The notes: generated from the sequence alone by a model not told the origin. Counted from the stretch's first letter, positions 43,347-52,873 are shown. The stretch: DNA of 64,000 bases from Maridesulfovibrio hydrothermalis AM13 = DSM 14728 (GCF_000331025.1 NC_020055.1:981870-1045869), one strand, 5' to 3'. Numbers and translations: made by a program.

Positions 43347-44681
43347 ATGAGCGAACCTTTCAAGGACGCGGTAGGTATTTGTAAAACCATCATGCGTAAC
43401 GGCTATGATGCTTACATCATCAATGAAGGACTTCAGAAACTTACCATTGAAGATAAAGGTCAAGAAGTAGAACTGGATATTTCCACCGAGCTTGATTTCA
43501 AAGGGCTGTCCAAACTTTTCCCTAATATTCAGGCTTCTGATAAAAACGGCATTGCTGCAAGATTAAAAGAAGGCGAAACAACCTTTCTTTTTTACACATC
43601 TGAAACAAGCAACTCCTCTCATCCAGAAGAATGCGTATCCCGCATGACCCCCAGATTGCTCAAGGCTTTGGAAAAACAGCATGAAATCCCCATGTCTGCG
43701 GCATGCCCCTACATTCCCAAGGCAACCGATCCCTACAAAGGTTTTGCCGAACTGAGCAGCGGTCAGGTTCGTCTGCTGGGTATCCCCGACCAGACTCTTA
43801 AAAAAGATTATCTCATGGGCATCAGAGCGTTGCGGTTTGCCGCGAACTACAACCTGCCCCTTGAAACAAATACAAAGATCGCTATCATCAGGGCTTCCAA
43901 GCGTATTCTTGATTACGTTCCGGTTCCTGAGATAATGGACGAATGGCGCAAGGTCGAAGCAGAAAACATGTACGTTTTTGTTTCCCTGCTTTTCGAAACC
44001 ATGATCCTGCACGGCCTGATTCCTGAAATTGCCGCCCTTTCCCGCCTTACTCAGGTAAAAAACAGCAAGACAGGGGAAACTGAGAACGTATTCAACCATA
44101 CTCTGGACGTTATGCGCCTCTACCCTGAAGAATTGCCTTATGACTGGTTCGGCGTGGTCGCATGCCTGTTTCACGATGTTGGCAAGCTTTACACAGCTGA
44201 AGAGATCGAAGGCAGATGGCAGTTCCTTCAGCATCATCGTGTCGGGAGCAAGGTAACCAGAAAAATTCTGACTCGCCTGAATTTCCCGCAGGAAGATGTG
44301 GACCTTATTTGTGAACTGGTTCGCCATCACATGCGTTTTCATTTCATGCTCACTGACAAAGGTATCAGAAAATTCAAAGCAATTGATGAATACCCCCGTC
44401 TCATCGAAATGGTTCGCGCTGACATTAAAGCCCGCGAGACCACTTACAAAGAGTTCAACCACAACCTCAAAATGCTTGAGCGTGCAGATATTCCCGAAGA
44501 GGCACTTGATCCTTTCCTTAACGGCAACGAGATCATGCAGCATACCGGACTCAACCCCGGACCAAACGTCGGCATCATCCGTGAATCCCTGCTTAAAGCC
44601 CAGATTTCAGGTGATGTAAGCACTATGGAAGAAGCAATTGAATACGTGATTGAACAGGCTGATAAAGAGAAGCTCATCTAA
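43347..44681 (+). CDS. degenerate CCA-adding-enzyme relative with intact HD domain
   Basis: A 444-residue protein. The N-terminal 120 residues take the place of the class II nucleotidyltransferase head, but the usual GG and RD signature is gone (GYDAYIINEGLQKL) and the catalytic Asp pair reads ELDIST. The neck still aligns: KKDYLMGIRALRFAANYNLPLETNT (about 152-176). A classic HD domain follows: FNHTLDVM (His251), LFHDVGK (His276, Asp277) and RHHMRFH. The C-terminal FLNGNEIMQHTGLNPGPNVG is like that of CCA enzymes. It probably keeps a phosphohydrolase and RNA-binding role without nucleotide addition. Confidence 0.78.
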   Translation: MSEPFKDAVGICKTIMRNGYDAYIINEGLQKLTIEDKGQEVELDISTELDFKGLSKLFPNIQASDKNGIAARLKEGETTFLFYTSETSNSSHPEECVSRMTPRLLKALEKQHEIPMSAACPYIPKATDPYKGFAELSSGQVRLLGIPDQTLKKDYLMGIRALRFAANYNLPLETNTKIAIIRASKRILDYVPVPEIMDEWRKVEAENMYVFVSLLFETMILHGLIPEIAALSRLTQVKNSKTGETENVFNHTLDVMRLYPEELPYDWFGVVACLFHDVGKLYTAEEIEGRWQFLQHHRVGSKVTRKILTRLNFPQEDVDLICELVRHHMRFHFMLTDKGIRKFKAIDEYPRLIEMVRADIKARETTYKEFNHNLKMLERADIPEEALDPFLNGNEIMQHTGLNPGPNVGIIRESLLKAQISGDVSTMEEAIEYVIEQADKEKLI

Positions 44682-44713
44682 CTTTATCAACAAAGACATA
44701 GAACAAAAAAATT

Positions 44714-44749
44714 CCCCGATCTGATTAATTTCAGATCGGGGAGTTTTTT
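44714..44749. terminator. bidirectional terminator between HD gene and pfk
   Basis: CCCCGATCTGA (44714-44724) pairs with TCAGATCGGGG (44731-44741); an A run precedes it and a T run follows it, so it can serve both convergent genes. Confidence 0.9.
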
Positions 44750-44770
44750 AATTTCTATCAACTGTAACGG

Positions 44771-46108
44771 CTAGTTATCACAAAGATCCTTTTCCATATC
44801 ATTGCGCAGATGACCCTGACCAGTGGATTCCAGAACTGCCCGCCAGTAGTCGGAGCGGATGTTCAATTTTTTACGCTTGGTAATGACCAGATCCAGCGGC
44901 AGGTGCACATATCTTGCCTGCAGTCTGCTGACCACCATTCCGGTTTTTCCGGCCATAGCGGCGTGCACTGCATGCTGTCCCAGAAAGCCGCAATAGACGC
45001 AATCATTGGCATTAGCAGGAACCGAGCGGATAATGTAGCTGGGGTCAATAAATTTAAGGGTAATCTCCTTGCCTGTATCCTTAAAGTAATCTTTGATCCT
45101 GCGGGTAATCAAAGTGCAGATATCGCACAATACGGGGTTTCCGGAAGGATCTTTTTCCCCTGTATACTCGCATTGCTCCTGCCCAGCTCCCTCGGCGCAG
45201 ACAATTACCGCATGCTGCCGATCGTCCAGCCTTTTTTCAAGGGAACGCAGCAAACCGTATTCCCCGTCAAATTCAAAAGAGTGCTCAGGAACCAGCACAA
45301 AGTTTACATCTTTAAGTGCAAGGGTGGCCTGAGCGGCGATAAAGCCTGATTCACGCCCCATGAGCTTGACCAGTCCGATACCGTTTACTACGCCCACAGA
45401 CTCTACATGAGCAGACTGGATGGCCTCGGTAGCTTTATCTACCGCAGTATCAAAACCGAAAGACTTGGTAACAAAACTGATATCGTTATCAATTGTTTTT
45501 GGAACACCGATAATGGAAATTTTTATCTTGCGGCTCTCAATTTCAGCTACAATATTTTTAGCAGCCCGCATGGTTCCGTCACCGCCGATCATGAACAGGA
45601 CTGATATATTCATTCTTTCAAGTGCATCAACGATCTCTACCGGATCTTGCGGGCCTCTGGAGGAGCCGAGAACAGTTCCGCCGAACTGATGAATATTAGC
45701 GACCTTTTCTGCTGTAAGCTCTACTACATCGTGCCCGTACTTGGGGATAAACCCCTGAAGACCAAACTTGATACCCAGCACAGATGGAACCTTGTAAAGA
45801 TAGTAAGCCTCCAGAACAATAGACCTGATCACATCGTTCAGCCCCGGACAAAGCCCGCCGCAAGTAACAATTGCGCATTTCGTCTTGGAAGGGTCAAAAT
45901 AGGTGAATGCGCGGGGACCGGCTTTCTCAAACTCTTGATATATTGAATTATCAATGGAAGAATCCATTTCCTCTTCAGCAAGGTTAACCAGAGTCCTTTC
46001 TTGATCATCAAGAAAAACGCAACGTTTTAAAGGGGATGGTATCTTGGCTTTGCCGAGTACCGGAATATCAGTATTAATCAGCTCTTTATGACTTGTCTTT
46101 CTAGCCAC
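44771..46108 (-). CDS. pfkA: 6-phosphofructokinase (long, group X/III type)
   Basis: A 445-residue PFK. It has TCGGLCPGLNDVIRS, MIGGDGTMRAA, PKTIDNDISF and LMGRESGFIAAQ. The Gly of GGDGT favours ATP over pyrophosphate as donor, while the Lys of PKTIDND is shared by pyrophosphate enzymes and by plant and trypanosome ATP enzymes of this length. ATP use is therefore likely but not certain. An extra N-terminal 70 residues precede the catalytic fold, as in this group. It is transcribed alone. Confidence 0.88.
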   Translation of the reverse strand: MARKTSHKELINTDIPVLGKAKIPSPLKRCVFLDDQERTLVNLAEEEMDSSIDNSIYQEFEKAGPRAFTYFDPSKTKCAIVTCGGLCPGLNDVIRSIVLEAYYLYKVPSVLGIKFGLQGFIPKYGHDVVELTAEKVANIHQFGGTVLGSSRGPQDPVEIVDALERMNISVLFMIGGDGTMRAAKNIVAEIESRKIKISIIGVPKTIDNDISFVTKSFGFDTAVDKATEAIQSAHVESVGVVNGIGLVKLMGRESGFIAAQATLALKDVNFVLVPEHSFEFDGEYGLLRSLEKRLDDRQHAVIVCAEGAGQEQCEYTGEKDPSGNPVLCDICTLITRRIKDYFKDTGKEITLKFIDPSYIIRSVPANANDCVYCGFLGQHAVHAAMAGKTGMVVSRLQARYVHLPLDLVITKRKKLNIRSDYWRAVLESTGQGHLRNDMEKDLCDN

Positions 46109-46158
46109 GTTAAACCTCCTGCGAAGCCAAAGCTTCGACCTTCAAAATATGAAAAAGC

Positions 46159-47520
46159 TTACCTTATCTCACCTTCAATCAGCGGAACCCAGAGGGCCGG
46201 CTTATCTGCAAGAATACTTTCTCTGACCGGAAGCTCCATCGGATGTGGATTATGATTTCCAAACCGGCCGACCTGCTCCCACCATAGATAGAACCCCAGT
46301 CCCTCGATATGCCTGCAATAAAGACGCTGAATGCCTTTCTGATACACAGGGTCATATAGGCGGAAACGAGCTTTACCGACCTTGTAAACTCCGTTTTTAG
46401 CTGAAACCATCTTCCAGTCTGCGGCACTGGCCTCTGAGATTTCTTTGCCGTCCAAAGTACTATAGTAACGTGTTTTACCATCAAGGTCACGTACTCTAAG
46501 CAACTTTTCCTTTGCAGAATGTGAAACAATAAAGAGCGGCAGTCCAAAATGCTCGGTAATCTTCCAGCGGTCGACACCTGTTGAATAAACCAGAGAACCT
46601 GCCTGTTCATAAATCCACGACGGCTGTTGTTTTAAAGCATCCGATTTTTCAACCACGGCCCGTTTGCGTAAATCCCAGTAGACTTCATGTCCGTCATCTC
46701 TGATCATATGGACCACGTAACCGGACATTTTTGCTGAAACAAAAGGACCACCCGGAACTTCATCAGAATCAAGACGCTCCTTATTCTTCATACCCGTCTT
46801 TATGATGTTTCCGGAAGCCTCAATAGTAACCAGCACCCCCTGCCCCGGCGTATAACCGAGATAGAGGGGAGTTCCTTCAAGAACAGAAATTTCATCCAGA
46901 GGACCGGTCACAGGGCCGCATAGCAATGTATTGAAGCTGTCAATCAATCCCAGCCAGTCTCCGGTACGGGACACGGCCATAAATTTAACCGGGCCATGCT
47001 CCAGCGGAATATCTCCGGGAACCCTTGAACATTGCTTAAGGTCATAAACATAAAGTCTGCGGCCGTTTTTATCTGTTGCGGCAAGCATGGAGCTTCCGGC
47101 TCCGTAGCCGACCTTTTCAGCCCCTCCACCATCGGGCAGGCGAACTTTGCTGCAACTGTATTCACTCCAGATGCGAATCGTCCCGTCATAAAGTGCAGCA
47201 GCCAGACCTTCTTCATTCCCGGAAAAAGAAGATACTCCTCCGGCAATGATCGGAACAGCTTTTTCACGTTTTACTGAAATATAAAGTTTATCCTCCAGAC
47301 CTTCAAACGGAGGATCATAAAGCTTTGCAGCACTCACGTATTCTTTACTGAGCAATTTTGAAACATAACTTTTAAGAGATCTGGTTGTACCCTTTCTAAG
47401 CTGGGCAGGAACATCAATATAAAATTCCCCCACCCTTTCACGGTGCGCAGCCTGCCCCTGAACAGGGATTGCCAGAAGAAGCAAGGCCAGAAGAAGCCCC
47501 TTTGAATATCTCTGAATCAT
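46159..47520 (-). CDS. exported beta-propeller-like protein
   Basis: A 453-residue protein with a signal peptide (about 1-25, ending GQA). The rest resembles degenerate WD40/YVTN-type propeller blades: GNEEGLAAALYDGTIRIWSEYSCSK, GAGSSMLAATDKNGRRLYVYDLKQCS and VVHMIRDDGHEVYWDLRKRA. It is the last gene of the Mla-type operon; its ATG overlaps the DUF1992 stop (TAATG). A periplasmic partner role is possible, but no function is recognised. Confidence 0.65.
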   Translation of the reverse strand: MIQRYSKGLLLALLLLAIPVQGQAAHRERVGEFYIDVPAQLRKGTTRSLKSYVSKLLSKEYVSAAKLYDPPFEGLEDKLYISVKREKAVPIIAGGVSSFSGNEEGLAAALYDGTIRIWSEYSCSKVRLPDGGGAEKVGYGAGSSMLAATDKNGRRLYVYDLKQCSRVPGDIPLEHGPVKFMAVSRTGDWLGLIDSFNTLLCGPVTGPLDEISVLEGTPLYLGYTPGQGVLVTIEASGNIIKTGMKNKERLDSDEVPGGPFVSAKMSGYVVHMIRDDGHEVYWDLRKRAVVEKSDALKQQPSWIYEQAGSLVYSTGVDRWKITEHFGLPLFIVSHSAKEKLLRVRDLDGKTRYYSTLDGKEISEASAADWKMVSAKNGVYKVGKARFRLYDPVYQKGIQRLYCRHIEGLGFYLWWEQVGRFGNHNPHPMELPVRESILADKPALWVPLIEGEIR

Positions 47521-47915
47521 TACTTTATTTCCTTGAATTTCTTGCTGTGCAAGGTCATACGCTCGACTATGCTCTTATAATACTCATCTTCTTCATCAAT
47601 TGATATCTTCGTACCGCGCATACTTTTTACCTGCTCAAAGAGCAAGTTGACCTTTTGCATCTGGAGATAGCGTTTCTTTTCATCTTCCATATGCTCAAGC
47701 AAATCAAGGGCACTGTGAATATCTTTACGAAGCTGCATTTCCGGCGGCAGATAACCGGCATTCTTCAAGGCCTTGTAAGCCATACGCAAATCAGGCGGAA
47801 TCATCGAATCGTCTTCATAATTAATAGGACGCCCGTTGCAGGACAGGTTATCAAACTCCCCTTTGCGTTCAGACTCTTTAATTTTAGCCTCGGCTATGGC
47901 TGATATAAAATACAT
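47520..47915 (-). CDS. DUF1992 (DnaJ C28-like) domain protein
   Basis: A 131-residue soluble protein. AEAKIKESERKGEFDNLSCNG followed by MIPPDLRMAYKALKNAGYLPPE is characteristic of the DUF1992/DNAJC28-conserved family. The second half is a coiled-coil-like helix (SALDLLEHMEDEKKRYLQMQ). Its molecular job is unknown. It begins three bases after the lipoprotein gene and overlaps the propeller gene. Confidence 0.82.
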   Translation of the reverse strand: MYFISAIAEAKIKESERKGEFDNLSCNGRPINYEDDSMIPPDLRMAYKALKNAGYLPPEMQLRKDIHSALDLLEHMEDEKKRYLQMQKVNLLFEQVKSMRGTKISIDEEDEYYKSIVERMTLHSKKFKEIK

Positions 47916-47918
47916 TGC

Positions 47919-48545
47919 CTACTTTGTGTTTCGGGAAAGAATCTCACTGTCAAAACCGTCTACCCAGATGACAGTCTTCTGCATAACCGAGTTCATTGCC
48001 TGTTGTGCTGCTTCAGCTATGGAGTGACCATCTATGCTTTTGACCGGAATACCTGCTTCAATATACTTTCTCGCCAGAAGCTCCTTTCCGCTGCTGTCCC
48101 ACAAAGAATACCTGACCGCTGCTTTGAAAACTTCGCCATCTTTGCGCTGCAACTCAAAAGACATAATCACACCGGACAGGATCAAAGCTCGCTTCAGTCC
48201 CGGGCGATAAGGAGTCACCACCTCATAATTGTTCATACAGCTTAAAGCCGGACCGGCGGTTAAATCAAAAATTTCTGCAGGGGTTCCTTCCCAGCTCCAT
48301 CTGTAATCAGGCTTTAAAACCGATCCCTGAGCTATGATTACTGTTTCCCGGTCCAACGCCGGCAGACTGACAAATCTTTTAACTGCCAGTTTTGGAATGC
48401 CCTTTTTAACTTCCTCACAAGCCAGACTTGCATCAGAGCTGACACCTACGCGCAGATATGATGATTCAACGGATTTTCCGCCTATGCAGCCGCCGGTGAA
48501 AATTGCTGCAACAACCACTATCAACCCTAAAATTCTAGTTATCAT
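47919..48545 (-). CDS. ABC-type transport auxiliary lipoprotein (PqiC/DUF330-like)
   Basis: A 208-residue lipoprotein with lipobox FTGGC (Cys20). The mature part (SSYLRVGVSSD, AVKRFVSLPALDRETVI) and the end SIAEAAQQAMNSVM fit the ABC_trans_aux family that accompanies MCE transporters at the outer membrane. It overlaps the MlaD-like gene by 11 bases. Confidence 0.72.
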   Translation of the reverse strand: MITRILGLIVVVAAIFTGGCIGGKSVESSYLRVGVSSDASLACEEVKKGIPKLAVKRFVSLPALDRETVIIAQGSVLKPDYRWSWEGTPAEIFDLTAGPALSCMNNYEVVTPYRPGLKRALILSGVIMSFELQRKDGEVFKAAVRYSLWDSSGKELLARKYIEAGIPVKSIDGHSIAEAAQQAMNSVMQKTVIWVDGFDSEILSRNTK

Positions 48546-49500
48546 TTTCTGCCCCCTGCGGAGGATTAAGTACCTGCCACGGACGTTCTCTGAGTGATCT
48601 TGCCAAACGGCTCATTTCGCGTGAAAGACGATTGATATTCATCAATATCATTGCCAGCTCTTCCTGATCATATTCAATATTCTCGCGCAGGTCTGCGGTC
48701 AGACTTTCTACACTGTCCACAGCGCGAACCACCTGACCGTCAACATTTTTCAGAGTACTGCTCAGCTGAACTTCCAAATTGTGAAGCACACTTTCAACCT
48801 TCTGCAAGGTATCGGCTACTTCTGCGGTGAGCACTGTTAAATTTTTTGCGCCGGACTTCATGGCTGAGGAACCGGAACGGGACAGATTTTTCCATTCATT
48901 CCTGAAAGAAACAAGAGTTGCATTGGTTTCAGCAAGTATCTCAGGAGCCATTTTAAGACTTTTCCCGATGTTTGACATGTTCTCAGGTGAAAAGAGCAGC
49001 TCAAAGGCTCCTAGAGCCTTTTCGAGCTGTGGAACCAGAGCGGCAATGGATTTTCCCATTTCAGCAGCCACCTCGTTCATACTCATGGTTACGGCCACCG
49101 GAATCCTGTCACCGTGGCCCAGCTTCGGTCCGGCCTCACCGCTGAGCTGTAATAAAATATAATTATCCCCTACCAGCCCCTTCTGGGTGACTGTTGCAAC
49201 TGTTCCTTCATATAGCGGAAAATCCTGATCAACATTAATAACCACGGAAATCCTACCGGGGTTTCCAGGATCAACCATGATGGAGTCGACCTTTCCCACA
49301 CTCAGCCCTGCATACTTCACCGGCCTGCCGGAGGTCAGATCTTTAACATTATTAAAGAGAATCTGGTATTGTGTGTAGCTGGAAAAAAAATCGTGACCAC
49401 CCAGAAAAACTATAAACATGCCGAGCACAGTCATACCGGCCAGTGCGGCCAGTGCGGCTTTTACTATATCTGTTACGGAACTGCGGGGATTAAGTACCAT
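48535..49500 (-). CDS. MCE-domain lipid transport protein (MlaD-like)
   Basis: A 321-residue protein with one N-terminal membrane helix (about 15-35). It is followed by an MCE domain (about 40-120: YTQYQILFNNVKDLTSGRPVKYAGLSVGKVDSIMVD) and a long helical tail (about 150-310) that may form the needle-like barrel of longer MCE proteins. It binds lipid between the inner-membrane permease and the outer membrane. It lies between the ATPase and the auxiliary lipoprotein genes. Confidence 0.9.
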   Translation of the reverse strand: MVLNPRSSVTDIVKAALAALAGMTVLGMFIVFLGGHDFFSSYTQYQILFNNVKDLTSGRPVKYAGLSVGKVDSIMVDPGNPGRISVVINVDQDFPLYEGTVATVTQKGLVGDNYILLQLSGEAGPKLGHGDRIPVAVTMSMNEVAAEMGKSIAALVPQLEKALGAFELLFSPENMSNIGKSLKMAPEILAETNATLVSFRNEWKNLSRSGSSAMKSGAKNLTVLTAEVADTLQKVESVLHNLEVQLSSTLKNVDGQVVRAVDSVESLTADLRENIEYDQEELAMILMNINRLSREMSRLARSLRERPWQVLNPPQGAENDN

Positions 49501-49516
49501 TTAATTTCTCCAGAAA

Positions 49517-50320
49517 TTAGATTCTGCTTCTGAACTTCACAGCCCGTTGCATTGTGTCATCAAGCTTTGTCGGCCGCCTTTCCAGAAACCCTATGATATA
49601 CTCATCATCGGATTCCCGCAGACCATCAAGATCACCTTGATACAGGCATCTGCCATTATGGAGAACCACCACGTGATCAGCAATGTTAAACAAGCTGTCC
49701 AGATCGTGAGTCACCACTATTGTTGTAACTTGAAAAGTTTCTTTAAGCTTCAAAATGAGCTGATCAAGATCCGCAGCGGTAACGGGGTCCAGTCCGGATG
49801 AAGGCTCATCGCAAAGAAGTGTAGTCGGGTCCATGACCATAGCTCTGGCAAGTCCGGCTCGTTTACGCATACCGCCTGAAAGCTGACTGGGAAAATAGTG
49901 CATAAAGTCGCCAAGACCGACCATACGCAATTTCATCTGAACCACTTCTTCAATAATTGAATCCGGCAGCTCTGTATGCTCCTGCATGGGCAGGGCTACA
50001 TTTTCACCAAGGGTCAATGATCCGAGCATGGCTCCATCCTGAAAAAGAACCCCCATACGAGTGCGAATTTTTTTATATGCCCGTTCATCTTCAAGCGCAG
50101 TCAAGTTGGTTTCACCAAGAAAAATTCTACCTGAAACCGGAGTATTAAGCCCCAGAATATGCCTGAGCAGCGTAGATTTACCGCAGCCTGATCCACCTAG
50201 AATCACGCTGATTTTGCCCGCAGGCAGTACTGCGTTCAAATCTTCCATCAGCACCTTTCCCGGATAACCGAGGCTGAGTTTATCGAGGCGGATATCTTGA
50301 GCAACTCTTGATAATTTCAT
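49517..50320 (-). CDS. lipid transport ABC ATPase (MlaF-like)
   Basis: A 267-residue ABC ATPase. Walker A is GGSGCGKST, the signature is LSGGMRKRAGLARAM and Walker B is LLCDEPSSGLDP. The phrase GGMRKRAGLARA is typical of MlaF. It powers lipid movement by the MlaE permease, whose gene is six bases upstream. Confidence 0.93.
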   Translation of the reverse strand: MKLSRVAQDIRLDKLSLGYPGKVLMEDLNAVLPAGKISVILGGSGCGKSTLLRHILGLNTPVSGRIFLGETNLTALEDERAYKKIRTRMGVLFQDGAMLGSLTLGENVALPMQEHTELPDSIIEEVVQMKLRMVGLGDFMHYFPSQLSGGMRKRAGLARAMVMDPTTLLCDEPSSGLDPVTAADLDQLILKLKETFQVTTIVVTHDLDSLFNIADHVVVLHNGRCLYQGDLDGLRESDDEYIIGFLERRPTKLDDTMQRAVKFRSRI

Positions 50321-50326
50321 GGATGA

Positions 50327-51076
50327 TCACCGGAATACAAAGTTCAGTGCAGTAAAGAAAAGGTCCAGCAAAATTATCACAAAAATCGAAATAACAACAG
50401 AATTTGTGGTTCTGCGACCAACATCAGCAGCCCCTTCGCGAGCCAGAAACCCCTGCCAGCAACCTATAATAGTTATTGCAACAGCAAAACCGCCACTTTT
50501 GACCAATCCGGCCAAAACATCCTTTAACTGCAAAAACTCCACAGAATTATTGAAATATGTCGTTTTATTGATGCCTAGCGCAATTGCAGAAAAAGCTCCT
50601 CCGGAAAAAATCCCCACAAAATCCGCCCAGACGGTCAGGCACGGGACCATGATCAGCATGGCAATCAGCTTGGGGACAACAAGAAAGCGGACGGGTTCAA
50701 TGCCCATGACTTCAAGAGCATCAATCTCTTCTGAAATCTGCATAGTGGCAATTTCGGCTGTAAAAGCGGCGCCTGAACGGCCTGTGACAATAATAGCGGT
50801 AAGAAGCGGACCCAGTTCACGAATAATGGTCACGCCTACAAGGTTGGCAACGTAACTGATAGCCCCGACCTTTTCCAGCTGCTGAGCAGACTGTAAAGCC
50901 AGAATGATTCCGGTACAGGCTGAAATTACACTTACAATTGGAATAGAATCCGCTCCGACCTGTGCGAAATCACGATAGAGTCGTTTGCGGTAGAAAGACT
51001 TTTTTTTGCCGCCCCTTAAACGCAGGCATCCCATAAGTCGCGAGACCATCCATGCGAGCACCTGCAATCCGTTCAT
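50327..51076 (-). CDS. lipid transport ABC permease (MlaE-like)
   Basis: A 249-residue membrane protein of the MlaE family, with five or six helices and the hallmark RELGPLLTAIIVTGRSGAAFTAEIATMQISEEIDALEVMG. It forms the inner-membrane channel of the MCE-type lipid transporter. The spacing to the STAS gene upstream is about 40 bases. Confidence 0.93.
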   Translation of the reverse strand: MNGLQVLAWMVSRLMGCLRLRGGKKKSFYRKRLYRDFAQVGADSIPIVSVISACTGIILALQSAQQLEKVGAISYVANLVGVTIIRELGPLLTAIIVTGRSGAAFTAEIATMQISEEIDALEVMGIEPVRFLVVPKLIAMLIMVPCLTVWADFVGIFSGGAFSAIALGINKTTYFNNSVEFLQLKDVLAGLVKSGGFAVAITIIGCWQGFLAREGAADVGRRTTNSVVISIFVIILLDLFFTALNFVFR

Positions 51077-51116
51077 GAAAAATAAACTCCCGGCAATATC
51101 AAATATTTTAGAAGGG

Positions 51117-51425
51117 TTAAGTCACTCCGAACAAGGACTTTACCTGAGTAAGATTCAGCAGCCTGTCCACCTGCTCGGTGACCGCAATGATTCTGACACT
51201 GCGCCCCTCTTTGCTCAGTATTCTGCGTAATTCAATTAGCGAAGCAAGCCCGGAGCTATCCAGATAATCAAGCTCTGAAAGATCAACCTGAACTTCACCC
51301 GCAGTATTCTTAACAAAGTCATGCATCTCCTCGCGCAGCTCAGGTGTTCCGGTAAAATCAACCTCACCTATAATCTTAATCAGAGCCTTGTCTATGGAAG
51401 ATTCCATTTTCCAGCCAGCACCCAT
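51117..51425 (-). CDS. STAS-domain protein (anti-sigma-antagonist or MlaB-like)
   Basis: A 102-residue STAS protein. The start is the ATG at 51425 with AAAGGAG before it. The phosphorylatable Ser is in LDYLDSSGLASLIEL, as in SpoIIAA/RsbV. Next to MlaE it could be the MlaB subunit; next to an RsbU-type phosphatase it could be that enzyme's substrate. Both roles may be combined, since MlaB is itself a STAS protein. No anti-sigma kinase gene is in the window. Confidence 0.82.
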   Translation of the reverse strand: MGAGWKMESSIDKALIKIIGEVDFTGTPELREEMHDFVKNTAGEVQVDLSELDYLDSSGLASLIELRRILSKEGRSVRIIAVTEQVDRLLNLTQVKSLFGVT

Positions 51426-51463
51426 AAGCACTCCTTTAGTAATCCGACTATATTCCCAATCCG

Positions 51464-52723
51464 TCAGGGTCTGTATATTTCAACAACGGTGGTGTCATCA
51501 TTGGAAGGAGTCTCACCTCTCCATCTTGCAACAGCCGTAAGCAGTTTTTCGCCCAGCGGTGGATGACCGGCATTTTTCAAAGTTTCTACCAACCTTTTTT
51601 CACCGAAAAATTCACCATTTCCGGCCCGGGCTTCGTCAACTCCGTCAGTAACAATTATCAAAGACTGACCTTTTTCAATTGTAAACTTTGTCGTGCCGAA
51701 CTCCCCTTCATCCATAATTCCGACAGGAAGGCCGAAAGGTCTCTCCAGCTCTGTCACCACTCCGTTATCTACAATCAGCGGAGCCGGATGGCCGGCTACA
51801 GCGTATTCACATTCGCCGCTGGACGGATCGTAACGAAGCAGCACCATCGTCGCAAAAAGCTCGCCATTCATAAATTCCCATGCACCGGCATTAACAGCCT
51901 TCAGCATCTCACCGGGGCTTTTCTCACGCAATGCCTCCGCCCTGATTCGGGTCCAGAGAGCAGACATAATCAATGCGGCAGGCAGCCCCTTTCCGGAGAC
52001 ATCTGCCACATAGATATACCAGCTTCCGTCTGAATTTGATATGAAATCATACAAATCACCCCCAACAAACTGGGCAGGAACAGAACTTCCCCAAACAATA
52101 TTCCCATCATCAAATTCGGGCTGCTTAGGGCTGAACTGTTTCTGAATACGCGAAGCTGCTTCAAGCTGGGTTTCTAATTTTTGCTGATCAAGCCGCTGAA
52201 GCATCAGCTCTGAGCGGACCAAAGCAACCCCCGCCAGATGTCCAAAACTTTCGAGAAGCTCACGGTCTTCATCTTCGAAGCACTCTTTAGCAATAGAATT
52301 CAAGACTTGAACAACACCAAGCAATTGGTCTTTATGAATGATCGGAATACATAGTATGCATCTGGTCTTGAATCCTGTTCTCTCGTCAGCGGCCTTGGAA
52401 AATCGTTCGTCATTTTGCGCGTCAGTGACATTAAGCGGCTTTCTGTTTTCAGCCACCCAGCCGGCAATGCCCTGCCCCATAGGCAGCTCAAAACCGTACT
52501 TGAGATGTCGCATTTTGTCTTCACCTACGACATCATTCATCGCCAGTGAAAAAGTAAGTACGTCCTTCTCTTTATCATAAAGTAAAATAGAAGAAGCCTC
52601 AGCACCGGTAACATCCTGCGCCAGCCGTAATAACTGCGGCAACAAATCCATCAACGATTCAATGCTTGCCAGCACCTCGTTTGCCTGAATCAATTTTTTC
52701 AATCTTCCAGCCTGACTGCTCAC
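51464..52723 (-). CDS. GAF-PP2C (SpoIIE/RsbU-type) serine phosphatase
   Basis: A 419-residue protein beginning at a GTG (52723-52721) with GGAG before it. The first 180 residues form a GAF-type sensor (GQGIAGWVAENRKPLNV, RCILCIPIIHKDQLLGVVQVLN), joined by a helix to a PP2C domain (FVGGDLYDFI, YIYVADVSGKGLPAALIMS, IIVTDGVDEARAGNGEFFG). It should dephosphorylate a STAS protein, most likely the one encoded 38 bases downstream. It heads the Mla-type operon. Confidence 0.88.
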   Translation of the reverse strand: MSSQAGRLKKLIQANEVLASIESLMDLLPQLLRLAQDVTGAEASSILLYDKEKDVLTFSLAMNDVVGEDKMRHLKYGFELPMGQGIAGWVAENRKPLNVTDAQNDERFSKAADERTGFKTRCILCIPIIHKDQLLGVVQVLNSIAKECFEDEDRELLESFGHLAGVALVRSELMLQRLDQQKLETQLEAASRIQKQFSPKQPEFDDGNIVWGSSVPAQFVGGDLYDFISNSDGSWYIYVADVSGKGLPAALIMSALWTRIRAEALREKSPGEMLKAVNAGAWEFMNGELFATMVLLRYDPSSGECEYAVAGHPAPLIVDNGVVTELERPFGLPVGIMDEGEFGTTKFTIEKGQSLIIVTDGVDEARAGNGEFFGEKRLVETLKNAGHPPLGEKLLTAVARWRGETPSNDDTTVVEIYRP

Positions 52724-52873
52724 AGCAACTCCGTGTATGCACTATCTTGAAGGTGGTTCGGCAACCCGTCAGGATTCCCGCGGGGCCAGCAAACTTTTTC
52801 CCCGCAAACAACTTATCCAATCCTCGGGAAAGCACCTTATACTATCTCATCTTTTATTAAAATAACTCAAGTA

